From positions 40,047 through 104,046 of the forward strand of contig LJKK01000134.1 of assembly GCA_001421185.1 (NCBI GenBank): a stretch of 64,000 nt of DNA, written 5' to 3'. How positions within the stretch are numbered: position 1 is the stretch's first letter; every line of letters begins with the position of its first letter. This document shows, piece by piece, positions 9,779 through 19,509 of this stretch. The DNA comes from Methanomassiliicoccales archaeon RumEn M1 (GTDB lineage: Archaea; Thermoplasmatota; Thermoplasmata; Methanomassiliicoccales; Methanomassiliicoccaceae). Position numbers and translations under genes: made by a program. The notes under the pieces were generated by a model. It was given only the letters and a program-made list of their open reading frames with translations, searched no databases and was not told the DNA's origin.

Positions 9779-11476
9779 TCATGTATGGGCAAAATAGGCA
9801 CGGACCTTGGGGCCCAGCGTTTCGACCCGGGCGAAGCCGAACCGCTCGAACTGCACGACCTCCCCCAGATCGCTCTCGGCCAGGGGCTCGGCCACACCGC
9901 TGCGTACGGTGCCGTCCGGCAGGAACACGTCGGCCGGGACCGCCGTGGGAGGGGCCCAGTGGGCGATCTTCCACCCCTCCTTCAGCACGCTGATGTCGTT
10001 GCCCGCATAAACCGCCCTCCCATCCTCCCAGCGGAGGTTGCAGAGGTCCTTGAGCCGGACCGTCCCTCGCTGCTTGAACCCTTCCAGGTCCTCCGCGGTC
10101 ATGTACACGCTCAGCGGGGCGGACAGCACGTGGTCCCTGCACCCCCGGTCCCGATGGTCCGGATGGACGGGGCAATGGGCCTCTATGTGGTCGGTCCCCA
10201 CGATATCGATCATCTCCGGCTCCCAGACGAAGAAGTAGCGGGACGCGGTCCGATCGACGATCTGCTTGTTGAACGAGTAGAGGTTGTCCCAGGAGAACTC
10301 GATGTCGACCTCCTTCATGCCGACATCGATCCAGTAGTTCCTGATCGCTTCCGCCTGTATGCCCCTTCGGGCCATCGCTCTTACAGTACCAAGGCGAACA
10401 TCGTCCCATCCCGAGTACTCGCCGGAGCGGATGCCGGCGCCGATGGCGGAGGTCTTGAGCATGGTGTCCGGGATCGAGACCAGGCCGTAGTGGAAGTACT
10501 GCGGCTTCTTCCATCCAAAGTAGTTGAAGATATACTCCTGGCGCAAGGTGTTGTTCAAGTGGTCCTTGCCCCGTATGACGTGGGTCAGGCCCAGCTCGTG
10601 GTCGTCCACCGCCACCGAGAGGTTCATCATCGGATAGACGGTGTAACGCGTGCCGGTCCTGGGATGGGGCACCGAGTCCACGATGCGCAGGCCCACGAAG
10701 TCCCTCACCGCGGGGTTGGGGTGATGGAGGTCGGTCTTGACCACCAGAACCGCCTCGCCTCCTCCAAAGCCATGGGACAGCATGCGGTCGAACAGCTCAT
10801 GGGCCTCCTCGGGCGACTGGTCGCGGTGAGGGCAGGCCATGCTGCTCTCCTTGTACCGGTGCATGTCCTCTGCCTTGCACAGACATACGAACGCCTTGCC
10901 CAGGTCGATCAGGCGCCGCGCGACGTCGTAGTACAGCTCGAAGCGGTCGCTCTGTATGACCGTCTCATGGATCTCCGCGCCCAGCCATTCCAGGTCCTCG
11001 GGGATCATCCGATAGGCGTCGGGGTCGATCTTCTCGGGGTTGGTGTCCTCCATGCGGTTGATGTACTTTCCCTTGTACCGCTTCACGTACTCGTCGTTGA
11101 GGATCGCCACGCGAGTGTGTCCGAGGTGCAGCGGACCCGAGGGACCAGGCGCCACCCTCATGACCACCTTTCCCTCGATGGCCAGGGGCAGGTCGGGCAG
11201 CACCTGCTTGCGCTCGCACTTGGTCCTCTTGAGCAATGCGGGGTCGATGTCCTCCGCCATCCTGCAGATGTCGTCGAACGGCAGCCCGGCCAGCTCCCGG
11301 CACACCTCATCGGCGGCGGCCGCGACCTCCTGGGCCCGCGAGCGCAGCTCCGGACGCTCGGCCATGGCCTTGCCCATGACCGCCTTGGGATTGGCCTTCC
11401 CCCCGTAGAGGGCGGCGTTCTGCAGCGCGTACTTCCTTACGACCTCTTTCAGCTCGGCGGACATCGGGCGGCCCAT
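9779..11476 (-). CDS. gltX: Glutamyl-tRNA synthetase, archaeal type
   Basis: Class I synthetase charging glutamate; archaeal enzymes commonly also charge tRNA-Gln for later amidation. It has 565 residues with the archaeal N-terminal extension of about 100 residues. The HIGH-type motif HLGH is at residues 117-120 within APGPSGPLHLGHTR. The family segment MEDTNPEKIDPDAYRMIPEDLEWLG follows. The KMSKS loop is degenerate (MLKTSAIGAGI), followed by the typical GWDDVRLGTVRAMARRGI. The C-terminal beta-barrel anticodon-binding domain is complete. The gene is monocistronic and divergent from the ubiD-family gene. Confidence 0.96.
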   Translation of the reverse strand: MGRPMSAELKEVVRKYALQNAALYGGKANPKAVMGKAMAERPELRSRAQEVAAAADEVCRELAGLPFDDICRMAEDIDPALLKRTKCERKQVLPDLPLAIEGKVVMRVAPGPSGPLHLGHTRVAILNDEYVKRYKGKYINRMEDTNPEKIDPDAYRMIPEDLEWLGAEIHETVIQSDRFELYYDVARRLIDLGKAFVCLCKAEDMHRYKESSMACPHRDQSPEEAHELFDRMLSHGFGGGEAVLVVKTDLHHPNPAVRDFVGLRIVDSVPHPRTGTRYTVYPMMNLSVAVDDHELGLTHVIRGKDHLNNTLRQEYIFNYFGWKKPQYFHYGLVSIPDTMLKTSAIGAGIRSGEYSGWDDVRLGTVRAMARRGIQAEAIRNYWIDVGMKEVDIEFSWDNLYSFNKQIVDRTASRYFFVWEPEMIDIVGTDHIEAHCPVHPDHRDRGCRDHVLSAPLSVYMTAEDLEGFKQRGTVRLKDLCNLRWEDGRAVYAGNDISVLKEGWKIAHWAPPTAVPADVFLPDGTVRSGVAEPLAESDLGEVVQFERFGFARVETLGPKVRAYFAHT

Positions 11477-11562
11477 CTGCCCTCAGGCTTTTGTACCTTT
11501 CGAAGCCGTACGATCGATCGGCCAGGGCAACGGATTAATACGCCCCCCATTATTAATGGGCC

Positions 11563-12825
11563 ATGGCTCTCAGGGACCGCATCGCCGAGATGAAGGATGC
11601 TATGGTCGTGGACCGCCCGGTCAGCGTTGACCTGGAGGCATCCCGGCTGCTCGCCCAGAACAATGACCTTCCCGTCATTTTCAACGACATCAACGGCATG
11701 CGCGCGGCCGGCAACGTCTGGTCGACCCGGGAGCGCATCTGCGCCGCCCTGAGGATCGAGAAGGGCGAGCTGATGAAGAAGATGCTGGAGGCCGTGTCCT
11801 CCCCATCCGATCCGAGGGAGGTCGACGCAGCTCCCTTCATGGAGGACGTCCGGGAGGACTTCGACCTGACGTCCATGCCCATCGTGAGGTACTACCCCGG
11901 GGACGCCGGACGGTACGTCACGTCGGCCGTGGCAGTGGCGGAGCAGGATGGGAAGGCCAACCTGTCGTTCCATCGCATGCTCCTCCTGGACGGGAGGAAC
12001 TTCGCCCTGCGGCTGGTGCCCCGTCACCTGTACACCATGTGGAAGAACGCCCAGGCCCGGGGCGAGGACATTCCGGTGGCGTTCTGCATGGGCCTGTGCC
12101 CACCAGTGCTGTTGGCCGCCGCCACCTCGACCGACTACGGCACCGATGAGATGCGCATCGCCTCGGCCCTGAAGGAGAGGACCAGGGGAGGGCCGCTGAA
12201 CGTGTACAGGCTGCCGTCCGGCCTCCGCGTGCCGGCACAGGCCGAGGTCGTTCTCGAAGGAAGGATAACGTCGCGCATGGTGGACGAGGGGCCGTTCGTG
12301 GACATCACCGGCACGTACGACATCGTGCGGCCGGGCCCGGTGTTCGAGGTGGACCGGCTGTACATGCGCAAGGACCCCATCTTCCAGCTGCTGTTCCCCG
12401 GCGGTCTTGAACATTTCCTGCTGATGGGCCTGCCTCGCGAGCCAATCATCTATCGTACCGTCAACCAGGTCGTCCCCAGGGTGCACGGCGTCCGGCTGAC
12501 CGAAGGGGGCTGCTGCTGGCTCAATGGGGTGGTCTCCATCACCAAGAACAAGGAGGGCGACGGGACCAACGCCGGCCTGGCCGCGCTGACCGGCCATCCC
12601 TCCATGAAGCAGGTCATCGTGGTGGACGGTGATATCGACATCTTCGACGATCGGCAGGTCGAGTGGGCGGTGGCCACCCGGTTCCAGGCCTCCCGGTCGT
12701 TAACGGTGATCAACAACGCCGCCGGGTCATCGCTCGATCCCAGCACCGAGGGGACCACATCCAAGGTGATAATCGACGCCACCCTGCCGATGGGGGCCAA
12801 GGGCTTCGAGAAGGCCAAGCTATGA
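11563..12825 (+). CDS. UbiD-family decarboxylase
   Basis: A 420-residue archaeal UbiD homologue, shorter than the bacterial 480-500-residue enzymes. UbiD proteins are prenylated-FMN-dependent reversible decarboxylases. Family segments include NLSFHRMLLLDGRNFALRLV, VAFCMGLCPPVLLAAATS, EGPFVDITGTYD and VVDGDIDIFDDRQVEWAVATR. In archaea this compact UbiD group includes the decarboxylase acting on trans-anhydromevalonate 5-phosphate in the modified mevalonate pathway to isoprenoids. That role is my preferred inference, because archaeal lipids need isopentenyl phosphate. An aromatic-acid decarboxylase is the alternative. Start is ATG, with an AT-rich patch (gattaatacgcc) about 30 bases upstream as possible promoter. 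Confidence 0.88.
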   Translation: MALRDRIAEMKDAMVVDRPVSVDLEASRLLAQNNDLPVIFNDINGMRAAGNVWSTRERICAALRIEKGELMKKMLEAVSSPSDPREVDAAPFMEDVREDFDLTSMPIVRYYPGDAGRYVTSAVAVAEQDGKANLSFHRMLLLDGRNFALRLVPRHLYTMWKNAQARGEDIPVAFCMGLCPPVLLAAATSTDYGTDEMRIASALKERTRGGPLNVYRLPSGLRVPAQAEVVLEGRITSRMVDEGPFVDITGTYDIVRPGPVFEVDRLYMRKDPIFQLLFPGGLEHFLLMGLPREPIIYRTVNQVVPRVHGVRLTEGGCCWLNGVVSITKNKEGDGTNAGLAALTGHPSMKQVIVVDGDIDIFDDRQVEWAVATRFQASRSLTVINNAAGSSLDPSTEGTTSKVIIDATLPMGAKGFEKAKL

Positions 12826-12855
12826 GCGTTCGGCGGTAGCGATAATTAACCTGAT

Positions 12856-14748
12856 GTGAATTACGGCAGCGTGGTAGTACCCTTGTTTCCCTCGATCGCG
12901 GACATTGCAGGCAAACCCGCGTCCGAAAGGGAGGGAGCGAGGGGCCGACCATTCTACGAGCGCCGTTGGTTCCCGTACGCGGCATTCCTTGTCCTCCTGG
13001 CCCTGCTGTCGCTCACGTCGCTGTACAACTACCTCCTGTTCCACAGCCTGGCCGAGATGTTCGGGGTGGCGGCCTCCTTCACCATCGCCGCCGTGGTCCT
13101 CAACAGCCGAGGGTTCATCGAGAACAACTATCTCCGAGTTCTCGGGATATCGTACCTTTTCACGGCTGCCATCGAGATCCTCCATATGCTCGCCTATCAG
13201 GGCATGGGCGTCTTCTCCAATGGACCGGACCTCCCCACCCAGCTGTGGCTGGCACTCCGTTACGTGCAGGCGATCTCGCTGGTGATCGCGCCCCTGACCA
13301 TCGGCCGGAAACTGTCGATCCGAACGATCATCGCCGGCTACGCCGCGGTCACATCGGTGCTGCTGTCGATGATCTTCCTGGGCCTCTTCCCCCATGCCTA
13401 CGAGGAAGGGGTCGGCCTCACCCCGTTCAAGATATTCAGCGAATACGCGATCATCGCCCTCGCTGCCCTGGGCGGGGGCCTGCTGTACTTGAAACGCTCA
13501 TCGTTCGACCGCCGCATCCATATCCTGCTGATGGTCGCTGTGCTCATGTTCATACTGGCCGAGCTGATGTTCACCTTCTATCTCAGCGTGTACTCGGCCG
13601 TCAACATGCTGGGCCACCTCTTCATGCTGGCCGAGTTCTTCCTGGTCTTCATGGCCATCGTTCGCACCGGCATCGCCGAGCCGACCCGCCTGCTCTACCG
13701 GGAACTGGCCCAGCGCGAGGAGCTGTTCCGCGGCATGGTGGAGAACGCCCGCGACATACTGTTCCAGTACAAGTTATTCCCGAAGCTGGAACTGATGTAC
13801 ATCAGTCCGGTGGTGGAGGAGATCACCGGCTATCCGCCGGAGGATTACTATAGGGACCCCACAAAGCCGTTCCGCAGAGAGCATCGGCTGAAGGACTGGG
13901 TCCCAGGCATGGAGCTCAACTACCCGGGCGACCGGGTCATCAGGACGTATCCCATCACACGCAGGGACGGCGAAACGGTGTGGCTGCAGGTGAGCATGGC
14001 GATCGTACGCGACGAGGAGGGACGGGAGGTGATGGCCGCTGGCATCGCCAGGGACGTCACCGAGTCCGTCAGGAGCGTCGAGCAACTGAGGCTGGCGCAA
14101 CACAAGCTGCTGCTACTGGGAAGCCTCACCGATCACGACCTGCGGAACCACATCACCACCGCGGCAGGGTATATGGGGCTGGCGACCAGGACCAGTGACG
14201 AGGGAAAGAGAGCGGACTTCTTGAACAAAGGGCTGAAATCGCTGAACGACATGGGCCGCCTCCTCGACTCCACCCGCAATTACTATGAGCTGGGACAGGT
14301 CCCCCCGGCCTGGCTGGACATCAGGAACGTTGTAAAAAGGGCCCTATCGTTCCCCGAACTCGATCATCTTGACGTCCGGGTGGAGCTTCCCGACATGGAG
14401 GTCTACGCCGACGAGCTGCTGGTGCAGGTCTTCCACAACCTCGCCCAGAACACGCTCAATCATGCCCAGGGGGCCACCGAGATACGCATCCATTCGGTCA
14501 ACGCCGATAAGGGGGTGACGATCATCTACGAGGACAACGGGCCGGGAGTGGCGGTCGAGGACAAGGAAGGCATCTTCGAGTGGAACTACCGAACGCGCCG
14601 AGGGCACGGCCTGCACTTCGTGGCCGAGGTCCTGGCCGCCACCGGGATGAACATAAGGGAAACGGGCGTTCCTGGACAGGGGGCTCGGTTCGAGATCGAC
14701 GTGCCCCATGGCGCCTATCGTTCCAAGGACGGCCTGACTGAAGGCTGA
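12856..14748 (+). CDS. Membrane sensor histidine kinase (MASE3-PAS-HATPase)
   Basis: A 630-residue membrane sensor kinase. An N-terminal MASE3-type integral membrane domain (about residues 35-270) carries several hydrophobic helices and the conserved pattern NYLLFHSLAEMF, then LAYQGMGVF and LPTQLWLALRYVQAISLVIAP. One PAS/PAC region follows (about 285-405), with LMYISPVVEEITGYPPEDYY. The transmitter has the dimerisation helix LTDHDLRNHITTAAGYMGLA. The ATPase domain has N-box LAQNTLNHAQ, YEDNGPGV and RRGHGLHFVAEVLAATG. Its input is unknown and no response regulator is adjacent. The short spacing to the upstream ubiD-family gene allows read-through transcription. Confidence 0.9.
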   Translation: MNYGSVVVPLFPSIADIAGKPASEREGARGRPFYERRWFPYAAFLVLLALLSLTSLYNYLLFHSLAEMFGVAASFTIAAVVLNSRGFIENNYLRVLGISYLFTAAIEILHMLAYQGMGVFSNGPDLPTQLWLALRYVQAISLVIAPLTIGRKLSIRTIIAGYAAVTSVLLSMIFLGLFPHAYEEGVGLTPFKIFSEYAIIALAALGGGLLYLKRSSFDRRIHILLMVAVLMFILAELMFTFYLSVYSAVNMLGHLFMLAEFFLVFMAIVRTGIAEPTRLLYRELAQREELFRGMVENARDILFQYKLFPKLELMYISPVVEEITGYPPEDYYRDPTKPFRREHRLKDWVPGMELNYPGDRVIRTYPITRRDGETVWLQVSMAIVRDEEGREVMAAGIARDVTESVRSVEQLRLAQHKLLLLGSLTDHDLRNHITTAAGYMGLATRTSDEGKRADFLNKGLKSLNDMGRLLDSTRNYYELGQVPPAWLDIRNVVKRALSFPELDHLDVRVELPDMEVYADELLVQVFHNLAQNTLNHAQGATEIRIHSVNADKGVTIIYEDNGPGVAVEDKEGIFEWNYRTRRGHGLHFVAEVLAATGMNIRETGVPGQGARFEIDVPHGAYRSKDGLTEG

Positions 14749-14796
14749 GGTGTCGAGAGGACACCCTTTAGTACGAGGGGAACGGAACGATGTACG

Positions 14797-15339
14797 ATGA
14801 GAATGAGACGCCAGCCCGTGGTCCAGATAGGCGATAGGGAGAGCATCCTGGGGTCGGACGCCCTGGACAGCATCGAGGAGCACCTCGACGACATCATCGA
14901 GCGGATGTCGGTGTCAGGGCGCAACGAGGCCAGATCGATCGACGAGGCCAAGGAGAGCACGATAGCGTGGTACGATCGTCTGCATCGAGCGGACCACGGG
15001 GTGCCGCTCAACAGGGCGCAGGTCGATGAGCTGAGGGGCCACCTGCAGGGGGTGGCGACCCGCTCGATAGCGAAATGGAACGGCCGCCAGCTGGCCGACC
15101 AGTTGAACGAGCTGGGGAACTCGATCGAGGGCTCCGGTCTGGCGGACGGCGATCAGGCGCTCCTCGAGGAAATGACCTTCCAGCTGAGGAACGACGCCGC
15201 CTCCCGCGGTTATCGGAGGGAGCACGATCGCGCGCTGGAGTCCTTGCTAGCGATCATCGCCCGGGCGCCGGTGGCGTGGGCGGAGGAATGGACGCTCCGG
15301 CTGGAACGTTTCCTGGGCCGCCATCGGTGGTGGCTCTAG
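14797..15339 (+). CDS. Hypothetical helical protein
   Basis: A 180-residue protein I do not recognise. It is highly charged and predicted mostly helical, with no signal peptide or membrane segment. It contains DSIEEHLDDIIERMSV and a Trp-rich end ([12 protein letters not shown]). Codon use matches the neighbours, supporting real coding. It lies 48 bases after the sensor kinase in the same direction and may be co-transcribed. Its TAG stop shares a CTAG tetranucleotide with the TAG stop of the convergent purA gene. Confidence 0.6.
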   Translation: MRMRRQPVVQIGDRESILGSDALDSIEEHLDDIIERMSVSGRNEARSIDEAKESTIAWYDRLHRADHGVPLNRAQVDELRGHLQGVATRSIAKWNGRQLADQLNELGNSIEGSGLADGDQALLEEMTFQLRNDAASRGYRREHDRALESLLAIIARAPVAWAEEWTLRLERFLGRHRWWL

Positions 15340-16641
15340 GCCGTCCAGCGGTCGGGGCGGAGGTCGATGGTCTCCTCCCTTCTCTTTCCTACCGACAGGA
15401 TGTCGGCCTTGACGCCCACTTCCCTCTCGATGTAGGCGATGTAGTCGCGCATGGCCCGCGGCAGCCCTCGACGCCCTGGCGGCACAGCTCGGCCGTTTCC
15501 TCCGACCAGGAGCTCCAGCCATCCAGCTCCTTGTAGATGGGCTTGACGCGCATCAATCTGGACACGCTGCCGGGAAAGTTCTCCACCCTCTCGCCATCGA
15601 TGTCGTAGGCGACGCACACCTTGATCCGATCGATGTCGTTCAGCACGTCCAGCTTCGTGATGGCCAACGAGGTCAGGCCGTTCAACCGGGCCGCGTGGCG
15701 CAGGACCACCAGGTCCAGCCACCCGCATCTACGCTCCCGTCCGGTGGTCGTGCCGAACTCCTCGCCCTGGTGCAGCAGCCTCTGCCCGATCTCGTCCTTG
15801 AGCTCGGTGGGGAACGGGCCGGCGCCCACCCGGGTGGTGTAGGCCTTGGCGACGCCGACCACCTGCTCCACCATGGACGGGGGGACGCCCGCGCCGGTGC
15901 AGATGGCGGCCGAGGTGCAGTTGGAGGAGGTGACGTACGGGTACGTTCCATTGTCGATGTCCAGCATGGTGCCCTGGGCCCCCTCGAACATCACGTTCTT
16001 GCCGGCCCTGATGGCTTCATGGATGAGCACGGAGGTGTCCACGATCCTGTCGCGATAGGTCCTTCCGTACTCGAGCAGCTTCCCGACCAGCTCCTCGCGG
16101 TCGATGCCCAGAGGCTCGCCGAGAGAATCGGCCAGCCGCTCCTTCATGGGAAGGATGGTCTCGAGACGCTCTCTTAGGTAGCTCTCTTCCAACAGGTCCC
16201 CCATGCGAATGCCGGAGCGGGCCACCTTGTCCGAGTAGCAGGGCCCGATGCCGCGGCCGGTGGTCCCCACCCCTCTGCTGCCGCGGGCGCGCTCCTCCGC
16301 CCCGTCAAAGGCGCGGTGGTATGGCAGAACGACGTGGCCCGGTCGGAGATCATGAGCCCATCGGCCGAGCGGCCGGTTCGTCTCAGTCCCTCGATCTCCT
16401 TTCCCATGGCCTCGCAGTCGACCACCACGCCATTGGCGATGACCGAGGTCACACCGGAGCGGACCATTCCCGACGGCAGCAGGTGGAGCGCGATGACCTC
16501 GTCCCCCACCTTGATGGTGTGGCCGGCATTGGCCCCGCCCTGGTAGCGGACGACCATGTCGGCGCCCTCCGCCAAATAATCAGTTATCTTTCCCTTACCC
16601 TCATCGCCCCATTGCATTCCAATGATCGCTAACGTCGGCAA
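15336..16641 (-). CDS. purA: Adenylosuccinate synthetase, two frame breaks
   Basis: GTP-dependent enzyme joining IMP and aspartate in AMP synthesis. The N-terminal part has the P-loop [12 protein letters not shown] and [12 protein letters not shown]. Family sequence continues through [44 protein letters not shown] and [15 protein letters not shown]. The end is [27 protein letters not shown]. Two -1 breaks interrupt it. Near 16335-16340, one base added to GGGCC restores [18 protein letters not shown]. Near 15463-15467, one C added to GGCTG restores [15 protein letters not shown] place the start at the TTG at 16641 (PTLAIIGMQ), because the upstream GTG at 16671 falls in a TATA-like ttaaaatatg. 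Confidence 0.93.
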
Positions 16642-16680
16642 GAAGACACCGGTGGTGGTCAGCAGGTTCACATATTTTAA

Positions 16681-17790
16681 TCATGCCTCGCCACGGCGCG
16701 AGGCCTCTCGATATATGGACAGCACATCCTCTAGCGGGAGGTCCGTCTTGATGGCGGTGGGGGAGAAATGCGTCCTTGACGCCCGTCCGATCTCGTTCAG
16801 GCGCTCGAGCAGTGGCTCCATTCGCGGCGGGGACATGCCCAGTGTGGAGGACACCTCGTCATTGTCATAGAAGAACGGTGTATCGATCTCCGACCTCCAC
16901 AGCCCCAGATATTTCCGGCAGCGACCCGCTTCCGAGAGGTCGTCGGATGCGTCCATGGTCGACAGCAGCTCCGGGTCATGAAGGGGACCTAGCCATAACG
17001 GCCCCGCCGAGCCAGCCTTGTCCTCGGGCCCGTAGCAGAAGCCGCCGGAGACGGGGTCGTGCTCGACGTACCCCATCCGGGAAAGGCAGCGGTCGGCCGC
17101 TGAGCCCCCCTCCTCCATCTGGAGGTATATGCGGACGTAGTGGTCGGCATAGAACGACAGGAGGCATCTCGCTCCCCGGTCCTCCTTGGCGGCCTCCCTC
17201 ATCACATGCCCTATGAGGATGCGCAGCCCCGTCTCGTGGCCGTAGGGGGAGCGCTTCGATAGGGCGCCATACCTGCGACGGCATTTTCGAGGATAGGTCC
17301 CGGCCAGCGGGGCGGTGTCAGTGGCCGTGATCGCCAGAATGCCGCGGCGTTTCACGGCCTGCACCGCCGAGGGGATGAAATGCACCGGGCTGCCGAACGG
17401 ATCGAGATCGATCAGATCGAACGCCCGTCGGGCGAGCATGCACCGCAGATCCTCGTTGGTGACGTGGCATCTTGCCTCCACGCCGTTGAGGGCGACGTTC
17501 GTCCTGATGTACTCGGCCGCCTGGGGGTCGCGATCGTTGGCCGTGACATCGGCGACGTCCGTCTCTACCGCCCATCGGACCGCCCGTGCTCCTGTTCCGG
17601 CCATCGCGTCGAGGGCCGAGCGCACCGGACGCGCTCGCAGGAACATGACCGAGACGTCGCGGTTGAAAGCCATCTGGGAGTTGAAGAACACCTGTCCGAT
17701 GCGCTTGCCCGGTCCACCCGATGAAAACGTGTTAGGGACCAGCAGGCGGGTCCTTCCTTCCAGAACCTCGACCGAGCCGGGAGGGCTCAC
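16681..17790 (-). CDS. trm1: tRNA (guanine26-N2)-dimethyltransferase
   Basis: SAM-dependent enzyme that methylates G26 of tRNA. The 369-residue protein starts with the Trm1 pattern VEVLEGRTRLLVPN, then FFNSQMAFNRDVSVMFL. The SAM-binding segment is ALDAMAGTGARAVRWAVE. The catalytic block is DLIDLDPFGSPVHFIPSAVQAVKRRGILAITATDTAPLAG, where DPFGSP is diagnostic. A C-terminal domain completes it. The length matches archaeal Trm1. The start overlaps the stop of the upstream NTPase gene by four bases (ATGA), so both are probably translated from one message. tRNA-Ser in this window has a G at the position 26 equivalent. Confidence 0.95.
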   Translation of the reverse strand: MSPPGSVEVLEGRTRLLVPNTFSSGGPGKRIGQVFFNSQMAFNRDVSVMFLRARPVRSALDAMAGTGARAVRWAVETDVADVTANDRDPQAAEYIRTNVALNGVEARCHVTNEDLRCMLARRAFDLIDLDPFGSPVHFIPSAVQAVKRRGILAITATDTAPLAGTYPRKCRRRYGALSKRSPYGHETGLRILIGHVMREAAKEDRGARCLLSFYADHYVRIYLQMEEGGSAADRCLSRMGYVEHDPVSGGFCYGPEDKAGSAGPLWLGPLHDPELLSTMDASDDLSEAGRCRKYLGLWRSEIDTPFFYDNDEVSSTLGMSPPRMEPLLERLNEIGRASRTHFSPTAIKTDLPLEDVLSIYREASRRGEA

Positions 17791-18332
17791 AGGAGCTCTC
17801 CCTTCATGAGCTTCATGATCTTGTACGGGAGCAGATTGCGGTTGATGGGAGTCACTTCCAAGATACGGATGTCGTCCCTCCGCCTGATGTCCTGCAAAAG
17901 AGGATTCCTGGACTTCTTATGAAGCGTCAGGATGAGAGGTTTATCGATGTCCAGGGCGTACTTCACGGTCTCGATGAAGGGCTGCGATTCGACCTCCATC
18001 CGGCCCACCTCGTCGATGACGATGACGTCCGAGTCCTCGGTGGCCTTGAGCAATGCCTTCACGCCTACCGTCTCCAGCACGCTGAGGTCTACTCCGAACT
18101 TGCCTACATTGAACTTCGATTCGATGTCTACATGGGCGAACACGCCCTTCTCCTTGTTCTGCCAGTCCACTATGGCGAAGCCGGTCCGCTTTCCGCCCTC
18201 CACGATGGGTTCGGTGACCATTCCCCCCACCTTGCAGCCTTCGGCCTCCAACATCTCTATGACCTTCAACAATGCGTGGGTCTTGCCTGCTCCAGGCAAA
18301 CCCGTAATGCCGATCTTGATACCAGTTTTCAT
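17787..18332 (-). CDS. Nucleoside-triphosphatase, THEP1 family
   Basis: A 181-residue P-loop NTPase of the THEP1 type, found in archaea and related to human cancer-related NTPase. Walker A is GLPGAGKT at about residues 10-17. The Walker B region is DVIVIDEVGRMEVES (about 102-116). The family segments GGMVTEPIVEGGKRTGFAIVD and LILTLHKKSRNPLLQDI are present. These enzymes hydrolyse several NTPs in vitro and their cellular role is unclear. The overlap with trm1 suggests a link with RNA metabolism, but that is only context. Confidence 0.88.
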   Translation of the reverse strand: MKTGIKIGITGLPGAGKTHALLKVIEMLEAEGCKVGGMVTEPIVEGGKRTGFAIVDWQNKEKGVFAHVDIESKFNVGKFGVDLSVLETVGVKALLKATEDSDVIVIDEVGRMEVESQPFIETVKYALDIDKPLILTLHKKSRNPLLQDIRRRDDIRILEVTPINRNLLPYKIMKLMKGELL

Positions 18333-18457
18333 TCTATGTCACCAATGATGCGAACGTGTGGCCCTAGGGTCTTCCATGGGAAACAGGTGCCAGCGCGTAT
18401 GGGTTTTGTTCTTATTATCTTTTCGAACAGTTGAAGCTCGTCGCCCGAAGTGCCGGG

Positions 18458-18766
18458 TCAGCCTTTCGCCCGGGCCCGGAACAGCATCAGGGCGGCCTCG
18501 ATATCGGACATGCATCTCAGGTCCTCGACCGACGATGCATCCGACAGTTCGCCTGCGTGCAGCTCCTCCATGCTGCCATAGCCGGATAGCTGCAGCCCCC
18601 TTCTCAGGAAGAAGATCGTCCGGAAGGCGTCCATGAACCGGTTGAACCGGACGCCGTCGAAATCTTCTCCCCAACCGACCTCCTCGCGGACGGACCGGTC
18701 CATCTTCGCCAAAGCGGCCGTGGCGTGCTTGGTGGCGGTGCAGCGGCAGGTGGTCACGGCCACCAT
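18458..18766 (-). CDS. Hypothetical protein
   Basis: A 102-residue protein I cannot assign. It has a Cys/Thr-containing N-terminus (TTCRCTATKHATA) and a charged helical body. The start may be at the internal Met of KMDRSVREEVGW, giving about 81 residues. There is no signal peptide or membrane segment. It sits between the NTPase and the mptD gene on the same strand, with gaps of 50-130 bases. Codon use resembles the neighbours. Confidence 0.45.
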   Translation of the reverse strand: MVAVTTCRCTATKHATAALAKMDRSVREEVGWGEDFDGVRFNRFMDAFRTIFFLRRGLQLSGYGSMEELHAGELSDASSVEDLRCMSDIEAALMLFRARAKG

Positions 18767-18820
18767 ATCGTCTTCCGAGTGTTAAGTCGTTTCGCCCTTG
18801 TCATCGTTTCCGGCCGATCG

Positions 18821-19207
18821 TCAGAGAGATTCGATCCTCTCGACGTACATCAGGGGATACTTGATCTCCTCGACGTACCTCAATCTGCCCTTTACTCGGA
18901 CATCCTCGATCTTGATGACGACCGATACGTCCAGCATATCGCCCGTCAGGGACTGGTAGTCGTACTCGTTCTTCTTGCGGCGAAGGCTCTCGCGGTGAAT
19001 GTGCACGGAGACCGATTCCACGAACGGCTGCACCATGACGCCATGCTCGATGGCCCTCTCCAAGCTCTCCACATTGGAGGCGCTTACGGGAGCGCCGACG
19101 AACTGATGGTACACCGCCGCCAGCTTGATCCCCGCTTCGAACACCGCCCTCTCGCGGACGGTGCATTGGAAGTACGAGGCCGCCCTTTCCTCTCGTGAAC
19201 GGTCCAT
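18821..19207 (-). CDS. mptD: Archaeal dihydroneopterin aldolase
   Basis: A 128-residue protein of the archaeal MptD (formerly DUF372) family, which cleaves 7,8-dihydroneopterin to 6-hydroxymethyl-dihydropterin on the way to tetrahydromethanopterin-type or folate-type cofactors. Family segments are ERAVFEAGIKLAAVYHQFVGAPVS, SLERAIEHGVMVQPFVE and a C-terminal beta strand pair (VVIKIEDVRVKGRLRYVEEI). It is unrelated in sequence to bacterial FolB. No other pterin genes are adjacent, so the finished cofactor cannot be named from this window. Confidence 0.85.
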   Translation of the reverse strand: MDRSREERAASYFQCTVRERAVFEAGIKLAAVYHQFVGAPVSASNVESLERAIEHGVMVQPFVESVSVHIHRESLRRKKNEYDYQSLTGDMLDVSVVIKIEDVRVKGRLRYVEEIKYPLMYVERIESL

Positions 19208-19509
19208 GCGTGTCCCTCGGGCATGAATGGATGCATGATATTAAATGCTGACCCGGACGGCAGGCCCCGGCCGGAGCCGCCCGGGCCGCAGACTGGACGA
19301 AGGCCGCCAGGCCCGGCGGGACCCGGAGGCTTCCGAGTTGTTATGGGGACTGACCGCTCGAGCGATGAAGGCTCGGACAGCGCCCGCTAGGCATCGGTCC
19401 CCGTTGGAACGATGACATTTACCGGTCACGTATCGCGGACAGTTGCCTTCTCCTCCAGATTCGTGGCCGATAGAAACCTTTTATATGGTCTCTCATATCA
19501 CAAGGTCCA
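19208..19509 (+). promoter_or_regulatory. nadA upstream region with box A
   Basis: Gene-free spacer of about 300 bases between the divergent mptD and nadA. The segment cttttatatgg at 19479-19488 is a good box A about 25 bases before the nadA ATG, and no Shine-Dalgarno precedes the ATG, so nadA is probably leaderless. Nothing else was recognised in the spacer. Confidence 0.5.

Noticed and set aside
9785..11593. A 602-codon open frame opposite gltX
   Set aside because: It mirrors gltX, whose synthetase motifs are clear. The antisense product is His/Val/Arg-rich with no domain. It is a side effect of high GC.
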